Shown here piece by piece: positions 39,962-50,168 of a stretch of DNA of 64,000 bases (the stretch's first letter is position 1; each line of letters begins with the position of its first letter). The notes below the pieces were generated by a model. That model was not told where the DNA came from, ran no database searches, and worked only from the letters and a program-made list of their open reading frames with translations. The translations under genes and the position numbers were made by a program. This DNA comes from Campylobacter coli (GTDB taxonomy: Bacteria; Campylobacterota; Campylobacteria; Campylobacterales; Campylobacteraceae): contig CP154437.1 of NCBI GenBank assembly GCA_039516895.1, forward strand, positions 1,178,001-1,242,000, given 5' to 3'.

Positions 39962-40843
39962 TTAGTCCAAATCCTTTATTTTTTCATCTGCTTTTTTATT
40001 GTCTATTTTTTCTAAATTTGCTTCCATTTTACGAATTTCTTCTTCGCCGCTTCTTACTAATTCTTGATCAATTTTAGAAAAATCTCCAATTTTTTTATCC
40101 GCATAATCCACTTTTGACAATATAAAACGCAACAAATTAAGTCTTGCTTTTTTCTTATCATCTGAAGAAATGATAGTCCATGGACAGGTTGGGGTATTAG
40201 ATGCTAAAAGCATAGAATACTTTGCCAAGGTATATTTATCCCATAATTCTTGAGATTTTTGATCCACAGGAGAAAGTTTGTATTGCTTTAAAGGGTCAAT
40301 GCGGCGTTTTTCAAAGCGTCTTTTTTGCTCCTCTTTAGAAACAGAAAAATAAAATTTAAAAAACATCAAATTGCTATTTGAAATCATATTTTCAAACAAA
40401 GGCACCTCTCTTAAAAAGTCTTTATGCTGCTGTGGGGTACAAAAACCCATCACAGGCTCTACTCCTGCGCGGTTATACCATGATCTATCAAAGATCACAA
40501 TCTCACCCGCTGAAGGCAAATGCGTCACATAGCGTTGAAAATACCATTGTGTTTTTTCAACATCATTAGGCTTTTCAAGTGCTACCACACGACATCCCCT
40601 AGGATTTAGATACTCTATCAAACGCTTGATCGCACCACCCTTGCCTGCTGCATCGCGTCCTTCTATAAGTATAAGCACTTTTAAACCCTTTGCTTTTACA
40701 TAATTTTGAAATTTTAAAAGCTCGATTTGCAAATTTTTTAAATCTTTTTCATATTCTATAGTGCTTTTTTTCTTCTTGATAGAAACATAAATTTCATCTT
40801 TTTTTGTATCCTCTTGAATTTTTGCCGGAATTTTTTCTTGCAT
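39962..40843 (-). CDS. ppk2: Polyphosphate kinase 2 (PPK2 family)
   Basis: The 293-residue protein has the PPK2 Walker A-like motif IEGRDAAGKGGAIKRLIEYLNPRG, the lid-type FDRSWYNRAGVEPVMGFC and RRIDPLKQYKLSPVDQKS. PPK2 enzymes use polyphosphate to phosphorylate nucleotides, mainly GDP to GTP in Campylobacter. I chose the ATG at 40843 (AAGG upstream); a TTG six bases earlier is in frame but less likely. The C-terminus is a charged helix. It is divergent from dsbD. Confidence 0.92.
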   Translation of the reverse strand: MQEKIPAKIQEDTKKDEIYVSIKKKKSTIEYEKDLKNLQIELLKFQNYVKAKGLKVLILIEGRDAAGKGGAIKRLIEYLNPRGCRVVALEKPNDVEKTQWYFQRYVTHLPSAGEIVIFDRSWYNRAGVEPVMGFCTPQQHKDFLREVPLFENMISNSNLMFFKFYFSVSKEEQKRRFEKRRIDPLKQYKLSPVDQKSQELWDKYTLAKYSMLLASNTPTCPWTIISSDDKKKARLNLLRFILSKVDYADKKIGDFSKIDQELVRSGEEEIRKMEANLEKIDNKKADEKIKDLD

Positions 40844-40937
40844 AAGCAACCTTTATAAAATATTTAAAGCAAATTTACCATAACAAACTATAATTCACAT
40901 TAAAATCATAAATTTTACACTTGAGTTTAGGATAATA

Positions 40938-42638
40938 ATGCGTTTTATTTTTACACTTTTATTTAGCTGTTATTTTTTATTTGCTTCTGTTTTATCTTTA
41001 AATGAAGCCTTTGAAGTAAAATCGAGTTCTTATGATAGCGCTGTATCAATCGATATTAAATTGGGAAAAGATATTTATCTTTATTCTGATAAACTCAAAC
41101 TCTATATTAATCAAAACGATATCAGCCATTTAATCAATCTTCCGCCTAGCACTCAAAGACTCAACGAAAAAGTGTATTATCAAGATTTAAATTTAGCCCT
41201 GCCTAGCCTACTGCTTGAGCGTTTTGCACAAAGTCAAAACAATCAAATCAAACTCGAATTTCAAGGCTGCTCCGAACAAGGCTTGTGTTACAACCCCCAA
41301 ACTTGGTATTTTGATCTAAAGCACAAAGATAAAAATTTTGAAATTTCAGCCCCCTATAAAGAAAAGAAAAAGACTCTTCAGGTAAAATCCGAAGAAAGTA
41401 TGATAGCAAATTTCTTAGCCACAGATAAGCTTTTTTGGATCTTACTAAGCTTTTTAGGCTATGGACTTTTACTTTCACTTACTCCTTGTATTTTGCCAAT
41501 GATTCCTATATTATCTTCACTCATCGTAGCCAAAAGTGAAACAAAATTTTCTAAAAAACACAGCTTTTTTTTATCTTTTATTTATGTATTTTCTATGTCT
41601 TTAGCTTATGCTATCGCTGGAGTTATAGCAAGTTTTTTAGGAGCAAGCGTTCAAGGACTTTTGCAAAAACCTAGTGTTTTGATCTTTTTTGCATTGATTT
41701 TTGTATTGCTTGCTTTAGCAATGTTTGAAAGTTTTCGCTTTGAGCTACCCCTAAAATTTCAAAATTTTCTCCACAAAAAAAGTGAAAAAGGCAAAGGAGT
41801 GCTAGGTGTAGCCCTCATGGGCTTTTTATCCGCTCTTATCGTAGGTCCTTGCGTAGCCGCTCCTCTAACTGGTGCTTTGATCTACATAGCCAACACAGGC
41901 GATGCGCTTTTAGGAGCTAGCGCTCTTTTTGTCATGAGTTTTGGCATGGGGATTCCTTTACTTTTCATTGGTCTAGGTCTTGGCTTTTTAAAGGCGGGAG
42001 CTTGGATGCAAAAAGTAAAAATTTTCTTTGGTTTTGTTATGCTAGCTATGGCTATTTGGATACTTTCTCGTATCATTGAAACAAGATATATTTTGATCGC
42101 TTTTGGAATTTTGGGCGTATTTTTTAGTGTATTTATGGGAATTTTCGAACAAGCTTTTAGCGTGATAACTAAGATTAAAAAAAGTCTATTGATTTTGGTT
42201 TTGGCTTATTCTTTAAGTATATTTTTAGGTGGGATATTTGGCGCAAAAAATTTCTTAAATCCTTTGAATTTAAATTCAAATACACTCTTAAATTCTTCAA
42301 AATTAAATTATAACTTTATAAACGATCTTAATGCTCTTCAAAAAGAGATTAAAACCAGCACCCGTCCTATCATGTTTAACTTTACAGCATCTTGGTGTGA
42401 AAATTGCAAACTCTTAGATGAGCTTACTTTTAGTGATGAAAAAATTCAAGAAAAACTCAAAAATTTTCATTTAATCAAAATCGATCTCACTCAAAATAGT
42501 GACAAGGACTTAGAAATCATGAAAGAATTTGGTGTTTTTGGCCCACCGGTTTTGATATTTTTTGAAAATGGTAAAGAAAATCTTAGAATCACTGGTTTTA
42601 TCAGTGCAGATGATTTATTGCAAAAATTGACAAAATGA
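40938..42638 (+). CDS. dsbD: Thiol:disulfide interchange protein DsbD
   Basis: DsbD (566 residues) passes electrons from cytoplasmic thioredoxin to periplasmic thiol proteins. It has a signal peptide, an N-terminal periplasmic domain (GCSEQGLCYNPQTWYF cysteines), a membrane domain of about eight segments with cysteines in TPCILPM and GPCVAAP, and a C-terminal thioredoxin-like domain with the CENC redox pair at about residues 487-490. All three redox cysteine pairs are therefore present. It overlaps the MOSC gene by four bases (ATGA). Confidence 0.93.
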   Translation: MRFIFTLLFSCYFLFASVLSLNEAFEVKSSSYDSAVSIDIKLGKDIYLYSDKLKLYINQNDISHLINLPPSTQRLNEKVYYQDLNLALPSLLLERFAQSQNNQIKLEFQGCSEQGLCYNPQTWYFDLKHKDKNFEISAPYKEKKKTLQVKSEESMIANFLATDKLFWILLSFLGYGLLLSLTPCILPMIPILSSLIVAKSETKFSKKHSFFLSFIYVFSMSLAYAIAGVIASFLGASVQGLLQKPSVLIFFALIFVLLALAMFESFRFELPLKFQNFLHKKSEKGKGVLGVALMGFLSALIVGPCVAAPLTGALIYIANTGDALLGASALFVMSFGMGIPLLFIGLGLGFLKAGAWMQKVKIFFGFVMLAMAIWILSRIIETRYILIAFGILGVFFSVFMGIFEQAFSVITKIKKSLLILVLAYSLSIFLGGIFGAKNFLNPLNLNSNTLLNSSKLNYNFINDLNALQKEIKTSTRPIMFNFTASWCENCKLLDELTFSDEKIQEKLKNFHLIKIDLTQNSDKDLEIMKEFGVFGPPVLIFFENGKENLRITGFISADDLLQKLTK

Positions 42639-43303
42639 AAATTAAAAGCTTGCAAATAGGACATATCAAGGATTATGGCGGCTTTAAAAGCGCCTTTATA
42701 AAAAATATTTATTTAAAAGAAGTGGATATTGATTTTTCGGGCATTATTAACGACAATATAGCAGATACAAAACATCATGGCGGAAAAAATAAAGCCTTGT
42801 TTGCAAATTCTTATCATAATTACCCCCTTTGGGAAAATTTTCTTGGAAAAAAACTTGAGTGTGGTATGATGGGAGAGAATTTAACCCTTGAAAATTTACA
42901 CGAACAAAATGTTTGTATAGGCGATATACATCGATTTGAAGATGCTATCTTGCAAGTAAGCGAACCACGCAAACCTTGTGTGAAAATTTCAAAAATTCAT
43001 CACAATCCAAATTTCACACAAGAGATTTTTAAAACAGGATTAAGCGGGTGGTATTATCGGATTTTAGAGGGTAAAAAAATTCATGCACATTCTAAAATTC
43101 AGCTTATAGAAAGAAATCCTATAAATTTAAGCGTCCTAGAACTCAATCATTTATTTTACAATCCTCATCAAGCACTCAAACAAAATCCAACTTTGCTTGA
43201 AAAATTAAGCAAACTCGATACGCTCATTTCACAAAATTGGCACGAAACTATACAAAAACGCTTAAAAAATACCTACGATTTAAACTATATGCAAAATTTA
43301 TAA
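42635..43303 (+). CDS. MOSC-domain protein (YiiM-like)
   Basis: The 222-residue protein shows the MOSC core: DTKHHGGKNKALFANS, ECGMMGENLTLENL and the strictly conserved cysteine in LQVSEPRKPCVKISK. MOSC proteins bind or transfer the molybdenum cofactor, or sulfur, and YiiM-type members reduce N-hydroxylated compounds. It is coupled to dsbD by ATGA. A tail of about 60 residues, rich in Leu and His, follows the core, as in YiiM. Confidence 0.85.
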   Translation: MKIKSLQIGHIKDYGGFKSAFIKNIYLKEVDIDFSGIINDNIADTKHHGGKNKALFANSYHNYPLWENFLGKKLECGMMGENLTLENLHEQNVCIGDIHRFEDAILQVSEPRKPCVKISKIHHNPNFTQEIFKTGLSGWYYRILEGKKIHAHSKIQLIERNPINLSVLELNHLFYNPHQALKQNPTLLEKLSKLDTLISQNWHETIQKRLKNTYDLNYMQNL

Positions 43304-43353
43304 TTTTTTAAAGTATTCTTAGGCTACAATTTAATTTTTTTGAAAGGATAAGC

Positions 43354-44697
43354 ATGCAAAGACAAACATGGAGTAGCACTCTTACTTATATCTTAACCGT
43401 CGCAGGAGCAACCATAGGCTTTGGTGCAACTTGGCGTTTTCCTTATCTTGTAGGAGAAAATGGGGGTGGTGCTTATGTTTTAGTATTTTGTATAGCAATG
43501 ATACTCATTGGTATCCCTGTTATCTTAGCTGAAAATGTCATCGGTAGAAAATCCATGACAAACAGCGTCGATGCTTTTGAAGGTAAATGGAAATTTATAG
43601 GCTATATGGGACTTTTGGGTAGTTTTGGTATCATGGCTTATTATATGGTTTTGGGTGGCTGGGTTTTTGTCTATGTTTTTGAGTTAATCATAGGCAATTT
43701 CAATCTCTCTCATACTGTAACCAAAGATTTTACCGAGCAATTTTTTAATGAAAAAATTTCTTTCAATCCTTTAGGTGTAGGAATTTTTACTACACTTTTT
43801 GTCCTTATCAATTATATCATTTTAAGGCGTGGCATTATAGATGGTATAGAAAAATCAGTTAAATTCCTCATGCCTTTGCTTTTCATTTGTCTTATACTTG
43901 TTGTAGGACGCAACTTAAGCCTTGAAGGTGCCATGAATGGTGTAAAATTTTATCTTACGCCTGATTTTGACAAAATTCTATCCCGAAAACTACTCATCGA
44001 TGTTCTAGGACAAGTCTTTTTTGCGCTTTCTCTGGGTTTTGGCGTGATGATAACTCTTTCATCTCATCTTAGCAAAAATGAAAACATGACAAAAACTGCC
44101 ATTTATACAGGAGTTTTAAACACTCTTATTGCTGTGCTAGCAGGCTTTATGATCTTTCCTGCACTTTTTGCAGCAGGACTTGAGCCCGATAAAGGACCTT
44201 CTTTAGTGTTTCAAACCCTGCCTATTGCGTTTTCTCATATCCACTTTGGGACTATCATTTGCATTTTATTTTTTATACTTTTACTCATCGCAGCATTAAC
44301 GACAAGTTTGCCTATATATCAAGTTATCATCAGTGTTTTAGAAGAAAAATTCAAACTTTCTAAAAAAACAGCTATTAATTTAACCCTAGGTTCGATTTTC
44401 ATACTAGGAAACATTCCTTGTATACTCACTTATGGGCCTTGGAGAGATATTACTCTTGTTAAAGGAAAAAATATTTTCGATAGTTTTGATTTTATCAGCG
44501 GAAATATCTTATTTGTTTTAACAGCCTTTTTTTGCTGTATCTATGTAGGTTGGATTCTTGGCAAAGAGCAAAGCATAAAAGAGCTTAGTAATGAAGGTAA
44601 ATTAAAAAGCGTGGGATTTAAAATTTGGTTTTATTATATTAAGTTCATTATACCTTTAATCATTCTTACAATTTTCGTTTATGGAGTTACAAATTAA
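43354..44697 (+). CDS. Neurotransmitter:sodium symporter (NSS) family transporter
   Basis: The protein (447 residues) has about 11 membrane segments. The NSS signature in segment 1, GATIGFGATWRFPYLVGENGGGAYV, is clear, and segment 6 has DVLGQVFFALSLGFGVMITLSSHL with substrate and sodium-site residues. Bacterial NSS proteins of this length import amino acids with sodium, and many lack segment 12. The ribosome binding site is AAAGGATA. It is the last gene before the porA junction. Confidence 0.9.
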   Translation: MQRQTWSSTLTYILTVAGATIGFGATWRFPYLVGENGGGAYVLVFCIAMILIGIPVILAENVIGRKSMTNSVDAFEGKWKFIGYMGLLGSFGIMAYYMVLGGWVFVYVFELIIGNFNLSHTVTKDFTEQFFNEKISFNPLGVGIFTTLFVLINYIILRRGIIDGIEKSVKFLMPLLFICLILVVGRNLSLEGAMNGVKFYLTPDFDKILSRKLLIDVLGQVFFALSLGFGVMITLSSHLSKNENMTKTAIYTGVLNTLIAVLAGFMIFPALFAAGLEPDKGPSLVFQTLPIAFSHIHFGTIICILFFILLLIAALTTSLPIYQVIISVLEEKFKLSKKTAINLTLGSIFILGNIPCILTYGPWRDITLVKGKNIFDSFDFISGNILFVLTAFFCCIYVGWILGKEQSIKELSNEGKLKSVGFKIWFYYIKFIIPLIILTIFVYGVTN

Positions 44698-44719
44698 TTT
44701 TTTATAAATGTATAAACAC

Positions 44720-44737
44720 AAGCGATTTGAATCGCTT
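44720..44737. terminator. Perfect hairpin after the NSS transporter gene
   Basis: AAGCGATT-TG-AATCGCTT is a perfect 8-bp stem 22 bases after the transporter stop. It has only a short, mixed T stretch after it on either strand, so it could be a weak bidirectional terminator. On the minus strand it would lie at the end of the small transcript described at 44761-44868. Confidence 0.45.
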
Positions 44738-44760
44738 TATCTCTTATGTTTGATTACTTC

Positions 44761-44808
44761 TCATTTACTTTTAAGGCTTATACTTCCAAATGAACCGAAA
44801 ACATTCAT
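44761..44808 (-). CDS. Candidate 15-residue small protein, MNVFGSFGSISLKSK
   Basis: This very short ORF has an ideal Shine-Dalgarno sequence, AAGGAG (44817-44822), eight bases from the ATG. Upstream on the same strand is a TATAAT box (44863-44868) and a hairpin at the predicted transcript start; downstream is another hairpin. The whole would be a transcript of about 130-140 bases on the opposite strand to both neighbours. It could be a true small protein, the leader of something lost at the rearrangement junction, or a truncated gene start. Composition alone cannot decide. Confidence 0.35.
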   Translation of the reverse strand: MNVFGSFGSISLKSK

Positions 44809-44830
44809 AAGAAAAACTCCTTAAATAATG

Positions 44831-44863
44831 GGCCTAGTAAATACCAAGCTAGGCCTATTTTTA
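44831..44863. terminator. GGCCTAG hairpin upstream of porA, bidirectional
   Basis: GGCCTAG (44831-44837) pairs with CTAGGCC (44849-44855) across an 11-base loop. On the plus strand it is followed by TATTTTTATT, so it could end transcripts coming from the NSS gene. On the minus strand it would be the 5' hairpin of the candidate small transcript. Confidence 0.55.
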
Positions 44864-44868
44864 TTATA
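44863..44868 (-). promoter_or_regulatory. Candidate -10 box of the small minus-strand transcript
   Basis: A perfect TATAAT on the minus strand, with a predicted start near 44856, directly at the foot of the GGCCTAG hairpin. No clear -35 is seen, as is usual for Campylobacter sigma-70 promoters. Confidence 0.35.
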
Positions 44869-44940
44869 TTTTCTACTCTAAAAATTTAGAATTTTTATTA
44901 TTTTAAGTGCCTTTTAAGAAAAAACTATAGATTTATGTGC

Positions 44941-44946
44941 TACAAT
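44941..44946 (+). promoter_or_regulatory. porA: porA promoter, extended -10
   Basis: TGTGCTACAAT: a TACAAT hexamer with upstream TG, 38 bases before the porA ATG, giving a leader of about 32 bases with AAGGAG as ribosome binding site. Confidence 0.65.
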
Positions 44947-44984
44947 TACAGCGTTTTACTTAATTTTAAACAAGGAGAATTCTC

Positions 44985-46274
44985 ATGAAACTAGTTAAAC
45001 TTAGTTTAGTAGCAGCTCTTGCTGCAGGTGCTTTCTCAGTGGCTAATGCTACTCCACTTGAAGAAGCGATCAAAGATATCGATGTATCAGGTGTTTTAAG
45101 ATACAGATACGAAACAGGTACTTTTGATAACAATTTTGGTCAAAATGTAAGAGGTAGCCTTAATGATAGCAAGCAAGAGCACAAATATAGAGCGCAAATC
45201 AATCTAAGCGGTGCTATAGCGGATAACTTCAAAGCTTTCGTTCAACTTGACTACAATTCAAAAGATGGTGGTTATGGAGCAGATAGCTTTAGCAACACAA
45301 GTGATACTTTAAATGTTCGCCAATTATACTTAACTTACACAGATGAAAATGTAGCTACAAGTGTAATCCTAGGTAAACAACAACTCAACACCATCTGGTC
45401 AGACAATGCAATCGATGGTTTAGTAGGAACAGGTATCAAAGTAGTAAATAACAGCATCGATGGTTTAACCCTAGCTGCTTTTGCTGTTGATAGCTCAAAT
45501 GAACAAGTAGGAGCGGAATGGGATCAAACTGCTAATAATGGTGCTGGTGCATTTAACCCAGGTAATAGATATGGCGATGGTGATGCAAGCGGTGTTTTAA
45601 ATTGGGGTAAAAATATTTATGGTGCTGCTGCTATCGGTTCTTATGAAGTATTTAATGGTCAATTAAACCCACAATTATGGTTAGCTTATATGACTGACAA
45701 TGCTTTCTTATATGCTGTAGATGCAGCTTATAGCACTACTATCTTTGATGGAGTAAATTGGACTCTTGAAGGTGCTTATTTAGGAAACAGCCTTGACAAT
45801 GAACTCAAAGATGCTGGCTTAGGAAATGGTAACTTCCTTGCTTTAAATGGTGGTATTGAAGTAAATGGCTGGGATGCAACTCTTGGTGGTTTATACTACG
45901 GTAAAAAAGATAAAGGTACTCTAACTGTAATCGAAGATCAAGGAAATATCGGATCTTTACTTGCAGGTGAAGAAATTTTCTATACTCAAGGTTCAAGACT
46001 AAATGGTGACACAGGTAGAAATATCTTCGGATATGTTAAAGCAGGATATACCTTCAACGAAACAGTTCGTGTAGGTGGTGACTTCGTATTCGGCGGAACT
46101 AAAGCAGACATCGGTGGCGGTGGCGGAGACAAACTTGAAGCAGTTGCAAGAGTAGATTATAAATACTCTCCAAAACTTAACTTCTCAGCATGGTACTCTT
46201 ATGTAAATTTTGATAAAAATGATGGAGATGCTGATCACAATACTGTAAGACTTCAAGCTCTTTACAAATTCTAA
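44985..46274 (+). CDS. porA: Major outer membrane porin PorA (MOMP)
   Basis: PorA (429 residues) is the dominant Campylobacter porin and surface antigen. It has a signal peptide cleaved after VANA (residue 22), then the conserved mature start [21 protein letters not shown]. Alternating strands are separated by variable surface loops, for instance [20 protein letters not shown] and the glycine-rich [14 protein letters not shown], and the protein ends in the aromatic KF typical of outer-membrane barrels. Its promoter and terminator are both clear, so it is monocistronic. The sequence of the loops would allow strain typing. Confidence 0.97.
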   Translation: MKLVKLSLVAALAAGAFSVANATPLEEAIKDIDVSGVLRYRYETGTFDNNFGQNVRGSLNDSKQEHKYRAQINLSGAIADNFKAFVQLDYNSKDGGYGADSFSNTSDTLNVRQLYLTYTDENVATSVILGKQQLNTIWSDNAIDGLVGTGIKVVNNSIDGLTLAAFAVDSSNEQVGAEWDQTANNGAGAFNPGNRYGDGDASGVLNWGKNIYGAAAIGSYEVFNGQLNPQLWLAYMTDNAFLYAVDAAYSTTIFDGVNWTLEGAYLGNSLDNELKDAGLGNGNFLALNGGIEVNGWDATLGGLYYGKKDKGTLTVIEDQGNIGSLLAGEEIFYTQGSRLNGDTGRNIFGYVKAGYTFNETVRVGGDFVFGGTKADIGGGGGDKLEAVARVDYKYSPKLNFSAWYSYVNFDKNDGDADHNTVRLQALYKF

Positions 46275-46295
46275 GAAGCTCTAAAGTCTAACTTC

Positions 46296-46323
46296 AAGGT
46301 GGAGTAAAACTCCACCTTTTTTT
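46296..46323 (+). terminator. porA: Rho-independent terminator of porA
   Basis: AAGGTGGAGT-aaa-ACTCCACCTT is a perfect 10-bp stem followed by a run of T, a textbook intrinsic terminator 21 bases after the porA stop. Beyond it, 46391-46406 holds a second, weaker hairpin (CAAGCT-aaaa-AGCTTG) that could serve the convergent dnaJ. Confidence 0.92.
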
Positions 46324-46413
46324 ATGTCTTCTTTTTAAAACTTAAATTTATATAAAATATCTTTCTAACTTAAGTTCAAAGAAATTTTCCCAAGCTAAAA
46401 AGCTTGAAGAAAA

Positions 46414-47538
46414 TTAAGATTTAAACCAATGGGTTATTTTTTCAAACAATCCTTTTTGCTCATGGTGCATACCATCTTTTATCCCAAAACTTTCACTGAG
46501 TTTTTCTAAAAGTTCTTTTTGCTCATCATTGAGTGAATTTGGAAATTTGATAGCAATTTGCACGATTTGATTGCCTATGCGAGAACTATGCACATCTTTT
46601 ACTCCCTCTCTTTCAAGCACAAATCTTTGCCCATCTTTTGCACCCTTTGGCAAATTTAAAGTCGCCTCCCCTCGTATGGTAGGCACCTTTATACTTTGTC
46701 CTAATATGGCTTGAGTAAAAAATACTGGAAATTCTATATAAATATCCTCATCATCTCTTATAAAAGTATCATCCTCTTCAACGATAACTTTAACATACAA
46801 ATCCCCTCTATTGCCACTTTTGCTAAGATTGCCTTTAGCTGCAACTCTTAAATTCATGCCATTGTCTATACCTTCAGGGATGTTTACTTCTACACTATCC
46901 TTAAGCTCTTCATAGCCCCTACCCTTACAATCTTTACATTTCTCACTTGCACTTTCTCCACTACCCTTACAATCAGGACAAGTTTGCGCAAAAGTGATAA
47001 AACCTTGAGAAATTCCTACTTGTCCCCTACCCTTACATTTTGGACAAGTTTGAAGCTTTCCATCCTTAGCTCCTGTTCCACTACAAGTTTTACATGAAGA
47101 TTTGTAGGTAAAATCTATATTTTTTTTACAGCCAAACACCGCTTCTTTAAAAGTAAGTTTTAAATTCACCACAAGTTCAGCTTGAAATTTTTCATCACTT
47201 GATTTTTTGCGGCGTTGCGATGATCCACCAAAGCCACCACCAAAAAAACTAGAAAAAATATCACCCAAATCTTCAAAGCCACCAAAACCTGCTCCCCCTG
47301 ATCCAAAACCGCCACCCTTTAAAGCATCTTTACCATATCTATCATAAATAGCGCGTTTTTCTTCATTGCTTAAAACTTCATAAGCTTCATTTACAAGCTT
47401 GAATTTATCTTCAGCTTCTTTATCTCCTTGATTTCTATCGGGGTGGTATTTTAAAGCCATTTTTCTATAAGCTTTTTTAATGGTATCTTTATCAGCACTC
47501 TGAGTAATTTCTAAAATTTCATAGTAGCTTAACTCCAT
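46414..47538 (-). CDS. dnaJ: Chaperone DnaJ
   Basis: DnaJ (374 residues) stimulates DnaK ATPase. It has the J domain with the HPD motif ([16 protein letters not shown]), a Gly/Phe-rich region (about 73-105), four CxxCxGxG zinc repeats ([32 protein letters not shown]) and the C-terminal substrate-binding domains. All catalytic elements are intact. It is divergent from racR; 145 bases between them hold both promoters. Confidence 0.97.
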   Translation of the reverse strand: MELSYYEILEITQSADKDTIKKAYRKMALKYHPDRNQGDKEAEDKFKLVNEAYEVLSNEEKRAIYDRYGKDALKGGGFGSGGAGFGGFEDLGDIFSSFFGGGFGGSSQRRKKSSDEKFQAELVVNLKLTFKEAVFGCKKNIDFTYKSSCKTCSGTGAKDGKLQTCPKCKGRGQVGISQGFITFAQTCPDCKGSGESASEKCKDCKGRGYEELKDSVEVNIPEGIDNGMNLRVAAKGNLSKSGNRGDLYVKVIVEEDDTFIRDDEDIYIEFPVFFTQAILGQSIKVPTIRGEATLNLPKGAKDGQRFVLEREGVKDVHSSRIGNQIVQIAIKFPNSLNDEQKELLEKLSESFGIKDGMHHEQKGLFEKITHWFKS

Positions 47539-47683
47539 ATTTTTCCTTTAAATAATAAAATATTTATAAAATTTGTAAAAATAAAAAATATAATTTTAGC
47601 AAAAATAAACTCAATAATTTATCAAAATTTAAATAAAATTATGTAAATATATAAATCTTACATAAATAATAAAGGATAACAAA

Positions 47684-48355
47684 ATGATTAATGTGTTGAT
47701 GATAGAAGATGATCCTGATTTTGCTCAATTATTGTCAGAATATTTAACTCAATTTAATATCAAAATCACAAATTTTGAAAATCCTAAAGAAGCTTTAAAT
47801 GTAGGTATACAAGGCTATGATTGTTTAATCTTAGATTTAACTCTACCTGGAATAGACGGACTTGAAGTTTGTAGAGAAATCAGACAAAAATACAATATTC
47901 CCATCATCATTTCATCTGCTAGAGGAGATTTGAGTGATAAAGTAGTAGGACTTCAAATCGGTGCAGATGATTATTTGCCAAAACCTTATGATCCAAAAGA
48001 AATGCACGCAAGAATCATGAGTCTTATTCGTCGCACAAAAAGAGCTGAAAATACTAGCAATGAAAATATCAATTCAGCTTTTAAAATCGATGAAAGAAAA
48101 CACGAAATCACTTATCAAAACAAGGTCTTAACTTTAACTCCTGCCGAATATGAAATTTTAGAATACCTCATACAGCAACACGGATATAGCGTATCAAGAG
48201 AACAACTTGTAAGTCGCTGTAAAAATCTTAAAGATAAAGACTCTAAAAGCCTTGATGTTATCATCGGTCGTTTAAGAACTAAGATAAATGATAGTTCTAA
48301 ATCTCCAAAACATATATTTTCAGTTAGAGGTATAGGATATAAACTTATAGGATGA
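47684..48355 (+). CDS. racR: Two-component response regulator RacR
   Basis: The OmpR/PhoB-type regulator (223 residues) has a receiver domain with the phospho-acceptor Asp51 (YDCLILDLTLPGIDG), Lys in DDYLPKPYDP and a winged-helix DNA-binding domain (LTLTPAEYEILEYLIQ; KDSKSLDVIIGRLRTKI; VRGIGYKL). In C. jejuni RacRS controls colonisation and temperature- or oxygen-linked metabolism. It overlaps racS by four bases. Confidence 0.95.
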   Translation: MINVLMIEDDPDFAQLLSEYLTQFNIKITNFENPKEALNVGIQGYDCLILDLTLPGIDGLEVCREIRQKYNIPIIISSARGDLSDKVVGLQIGADDYLPKPYDPKEMHARIMSLIRRTKRAENTSNENINSAFKIDERKHEITYQNKVLTLTPAEYEILEYLIQQHGYSVSREQLVSRCKNLKDKDSKSLDVIIGRLRTKINDSSKSPKHIFSVRGIGYKLIG

Positions 48356-49602
48356 CAAAAAATTATTCTATTTATACCAAACTTGTTATTTTATTTGTTG
48401 TAACCTTCTTTTTAGTTTGTGTTTTATTTATTGTACTTTTAAAAATAGAAAGCAATACTTACAGCGAAGAAGAAGGCTTTAAACAAGAAAGTTTTATAAA
48501 AAATATCATCAATTCTTATGGCAATTCTTCTGGGGTTGATATAGGAGCTCATCTTAATAATAGTGGATTTGTTGCCATACAAAATGACTATTTTGTAAAA
48601 ATCGTAAGGATAGATGGACAAAACCTTTTTCGTGCAGGAAATGGAGAAAATTCCTGTACCCTCTCTTCTTTAAAATATCAAAACAAACTCTATCTTGATG
48701 TCCAATGCAAAGATTTCAACGCTTTATTTGAAGAGGATACTAACAATAGAGTGTATAATCTTTTATTAATAGGCTTTTTCTTTTTTTCTTTCTTAGTAGT
48801 TTTTATGTATTTTTCAGTATTAAAATCCCTCGAACCGCTCAAAAAATTAAGAAGACAAGTCGCAGAAGTGGCTAATGGTGGAAAACCTGATTTTGAAAAC
48901 TACCAACAAGATGAAGTAGGTAAAATAGCCTTTGAATTTCAAAAAGCTTTTAAAAAAAATCAAGAACTTATACAATCAAGACAACTTTTTCTACGCACCA
49001 TCATGCATGAGCTTAAAACTCCTATCGGAAAAGGTAGGATTATATCTGAAATGCTAAAAGAAGAGAAACAAAAAGAAAGATTGATTGATATTTTTTTAAG
49101 AATGGATTCGTTGATTAATGAATTTGCAAAAATAGAAAATCTTTTTTCAAAAAACTACAATCTTCAGTTTAAACCTGTACATTTTAGCACTATACTTAAT
49201 GAAGCCAAAGATTATTTAATGCGTGATGATTTCAATAAAGTTGTCAAGCTTAACTTAAAACACGATGCCTTGATTAATGTAGATATGGAAATTTTTCCTT
49301 TGATTTTAAAAAATCTCATTGATAATGCTTTAAAATATTCAAGCAATGGGACTTGTGAGCTTTATTGTTGTAAAGAATGTTTTGTGATAAAAAATCCTGG
49401 CAATCCATTAAGTGAGCCTATAGAACATTATTTTGAGGCTTTTACGCGTGAGCCATATCAGAAAGTTAAGGGGATGGGTTTAGGACTTTATATCGTTTTT
49501 GAAGTGTGTAAACTACATAATTTTGATATTATTTATTTTTACGAAGAAGGCAAACATTGCTTTAAAATTTTTTTCGGAGTAAAAACAAACAATGACACAT
49601 AA
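48352..49602 (+). CDS. racS: Sensor histidine kinase RacS
   Basis: RacS (416 residues) has two membrane segments (about 10-30 and 136-155) flanking a periplasmic sensor of roughly 105 residues, a HAMP-like linker, the H box with phospho-accepting His219 ([15 protein letters not shown]), the N box ([15 protein letters not shown]) and G box [13 protein letters not shown]. It phosphorylates RacR. Its end overlaps recR by 11 bases. Confidence 0.95.
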   Translation: MTKNYSIYTKLVILFVVTFFLVCVLFIVLLKIESNTYSEEEGFKQESFIKNIINSYGNSSGVDIGAHLNNSGFVAIQNDYFVKIVRIDGQNLFRAGNGENSCTLSSLKYQNKLYLDVQCKDFNALFEEDTNNRVYNLLLIGFFFFSFLVVFMYFSVLKSLEPLKKLRRQVAEVANGGKPDFENYQQDEVGKIAFEFQKAFKKNQELIQSRQLFLRTIMHELKTPIGKGRIISEMLKEEKQKERLIDIFLRMDSLINEFAKIENLFSKNYNLQFKPVHFSTILNEAKDYLMRDDFNKVVKLNLKHDALINVDMEIFPLILKNLIDNALKYSSNGTCELYCCKECFVIKNPGNPLSEPIEHYFEAFTREPYQKVKGMGLGLYIVFEVCKLHNFDIIYFYEEGKHCFKIFFGVKTNNDT

Positions 49603-50167
49603 GGGTGTAGAAAAATTTAACGAACTTGTAGAAAGTTTTGCAAATTTGCCCACTATCGGTAAAAAAACTGCTATTCGCCTTGCTTATCATATCTGCACAG
49701 CAAATCAACTTGAAGGTATGAAACTCGCACACAATATAGAAAATGCCATACGCTTTATAAAACCTTGTCAGCAATGCGGAGCTTTAAGTGAAAATGAACT
49801 TTGCGAAATTTGCACCGATGAAGAAAGGGATAAGAATTTCTTATGTATAGTGCAAAGTCCTAAAGATGTTTTGGTTATAGAAGAAAGTAAAAGCTATGGG
49901 GGTTTGTATTTTGTCTTAGATGATTTAAACGATGAAAAACTCGCCCAGCTAAGGCAAATGATACTAAAATTACAAAGCAAAGAACTCATTTTTGCTTTTA
50001 CTCACAATTTAAATTCCGATGCAATGATTTTTTATATAGAAGATAAACTTAAGGATTTAAATTTGCAATTTAGCAAAATCGCGCAGGGTATTCCAAGTGG
50101 AGTTAATTTGGAAAATGTTGACTTTATATCTCTAAATAAAGCCATTAATTTTCGTACTAAGGTTTAA
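49592..50167 (+). CDS. recR: Recombination protein RecR
   Basis: RecR (191 residues) works with RecO to load RecA at gaps. It has the helix-hairpin-helix start ([19 protein letters not shown]), a C4 zinc finger ([16 protein letters not shown]) and the Toprim domain beginning [16 protein letters not shown], with the ending [14 protein letters not shown]. The ATG lies inside racS. It is convergent with hydD at a distance of one base, so no terminator lies between them. Confidence 0.95.
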   Translation: MTHKGVEKFNELVESFANLPTIGKKTAIRLAYHICTANQLEGMKLAHNIENAIRFIKPCQQCGALSENELCEICTDEERDKNFLCIVQSPKDVLVIEESKSYGGLYFVLDDLNDEKLAQLRQMILKLQSKELIFAFTHNLNSDAMIFYIEDKLKDLNLQFSKIAQGIPSGVNLENVDFISLNKAINFRTKV

Positions 50168-50168
50168 A

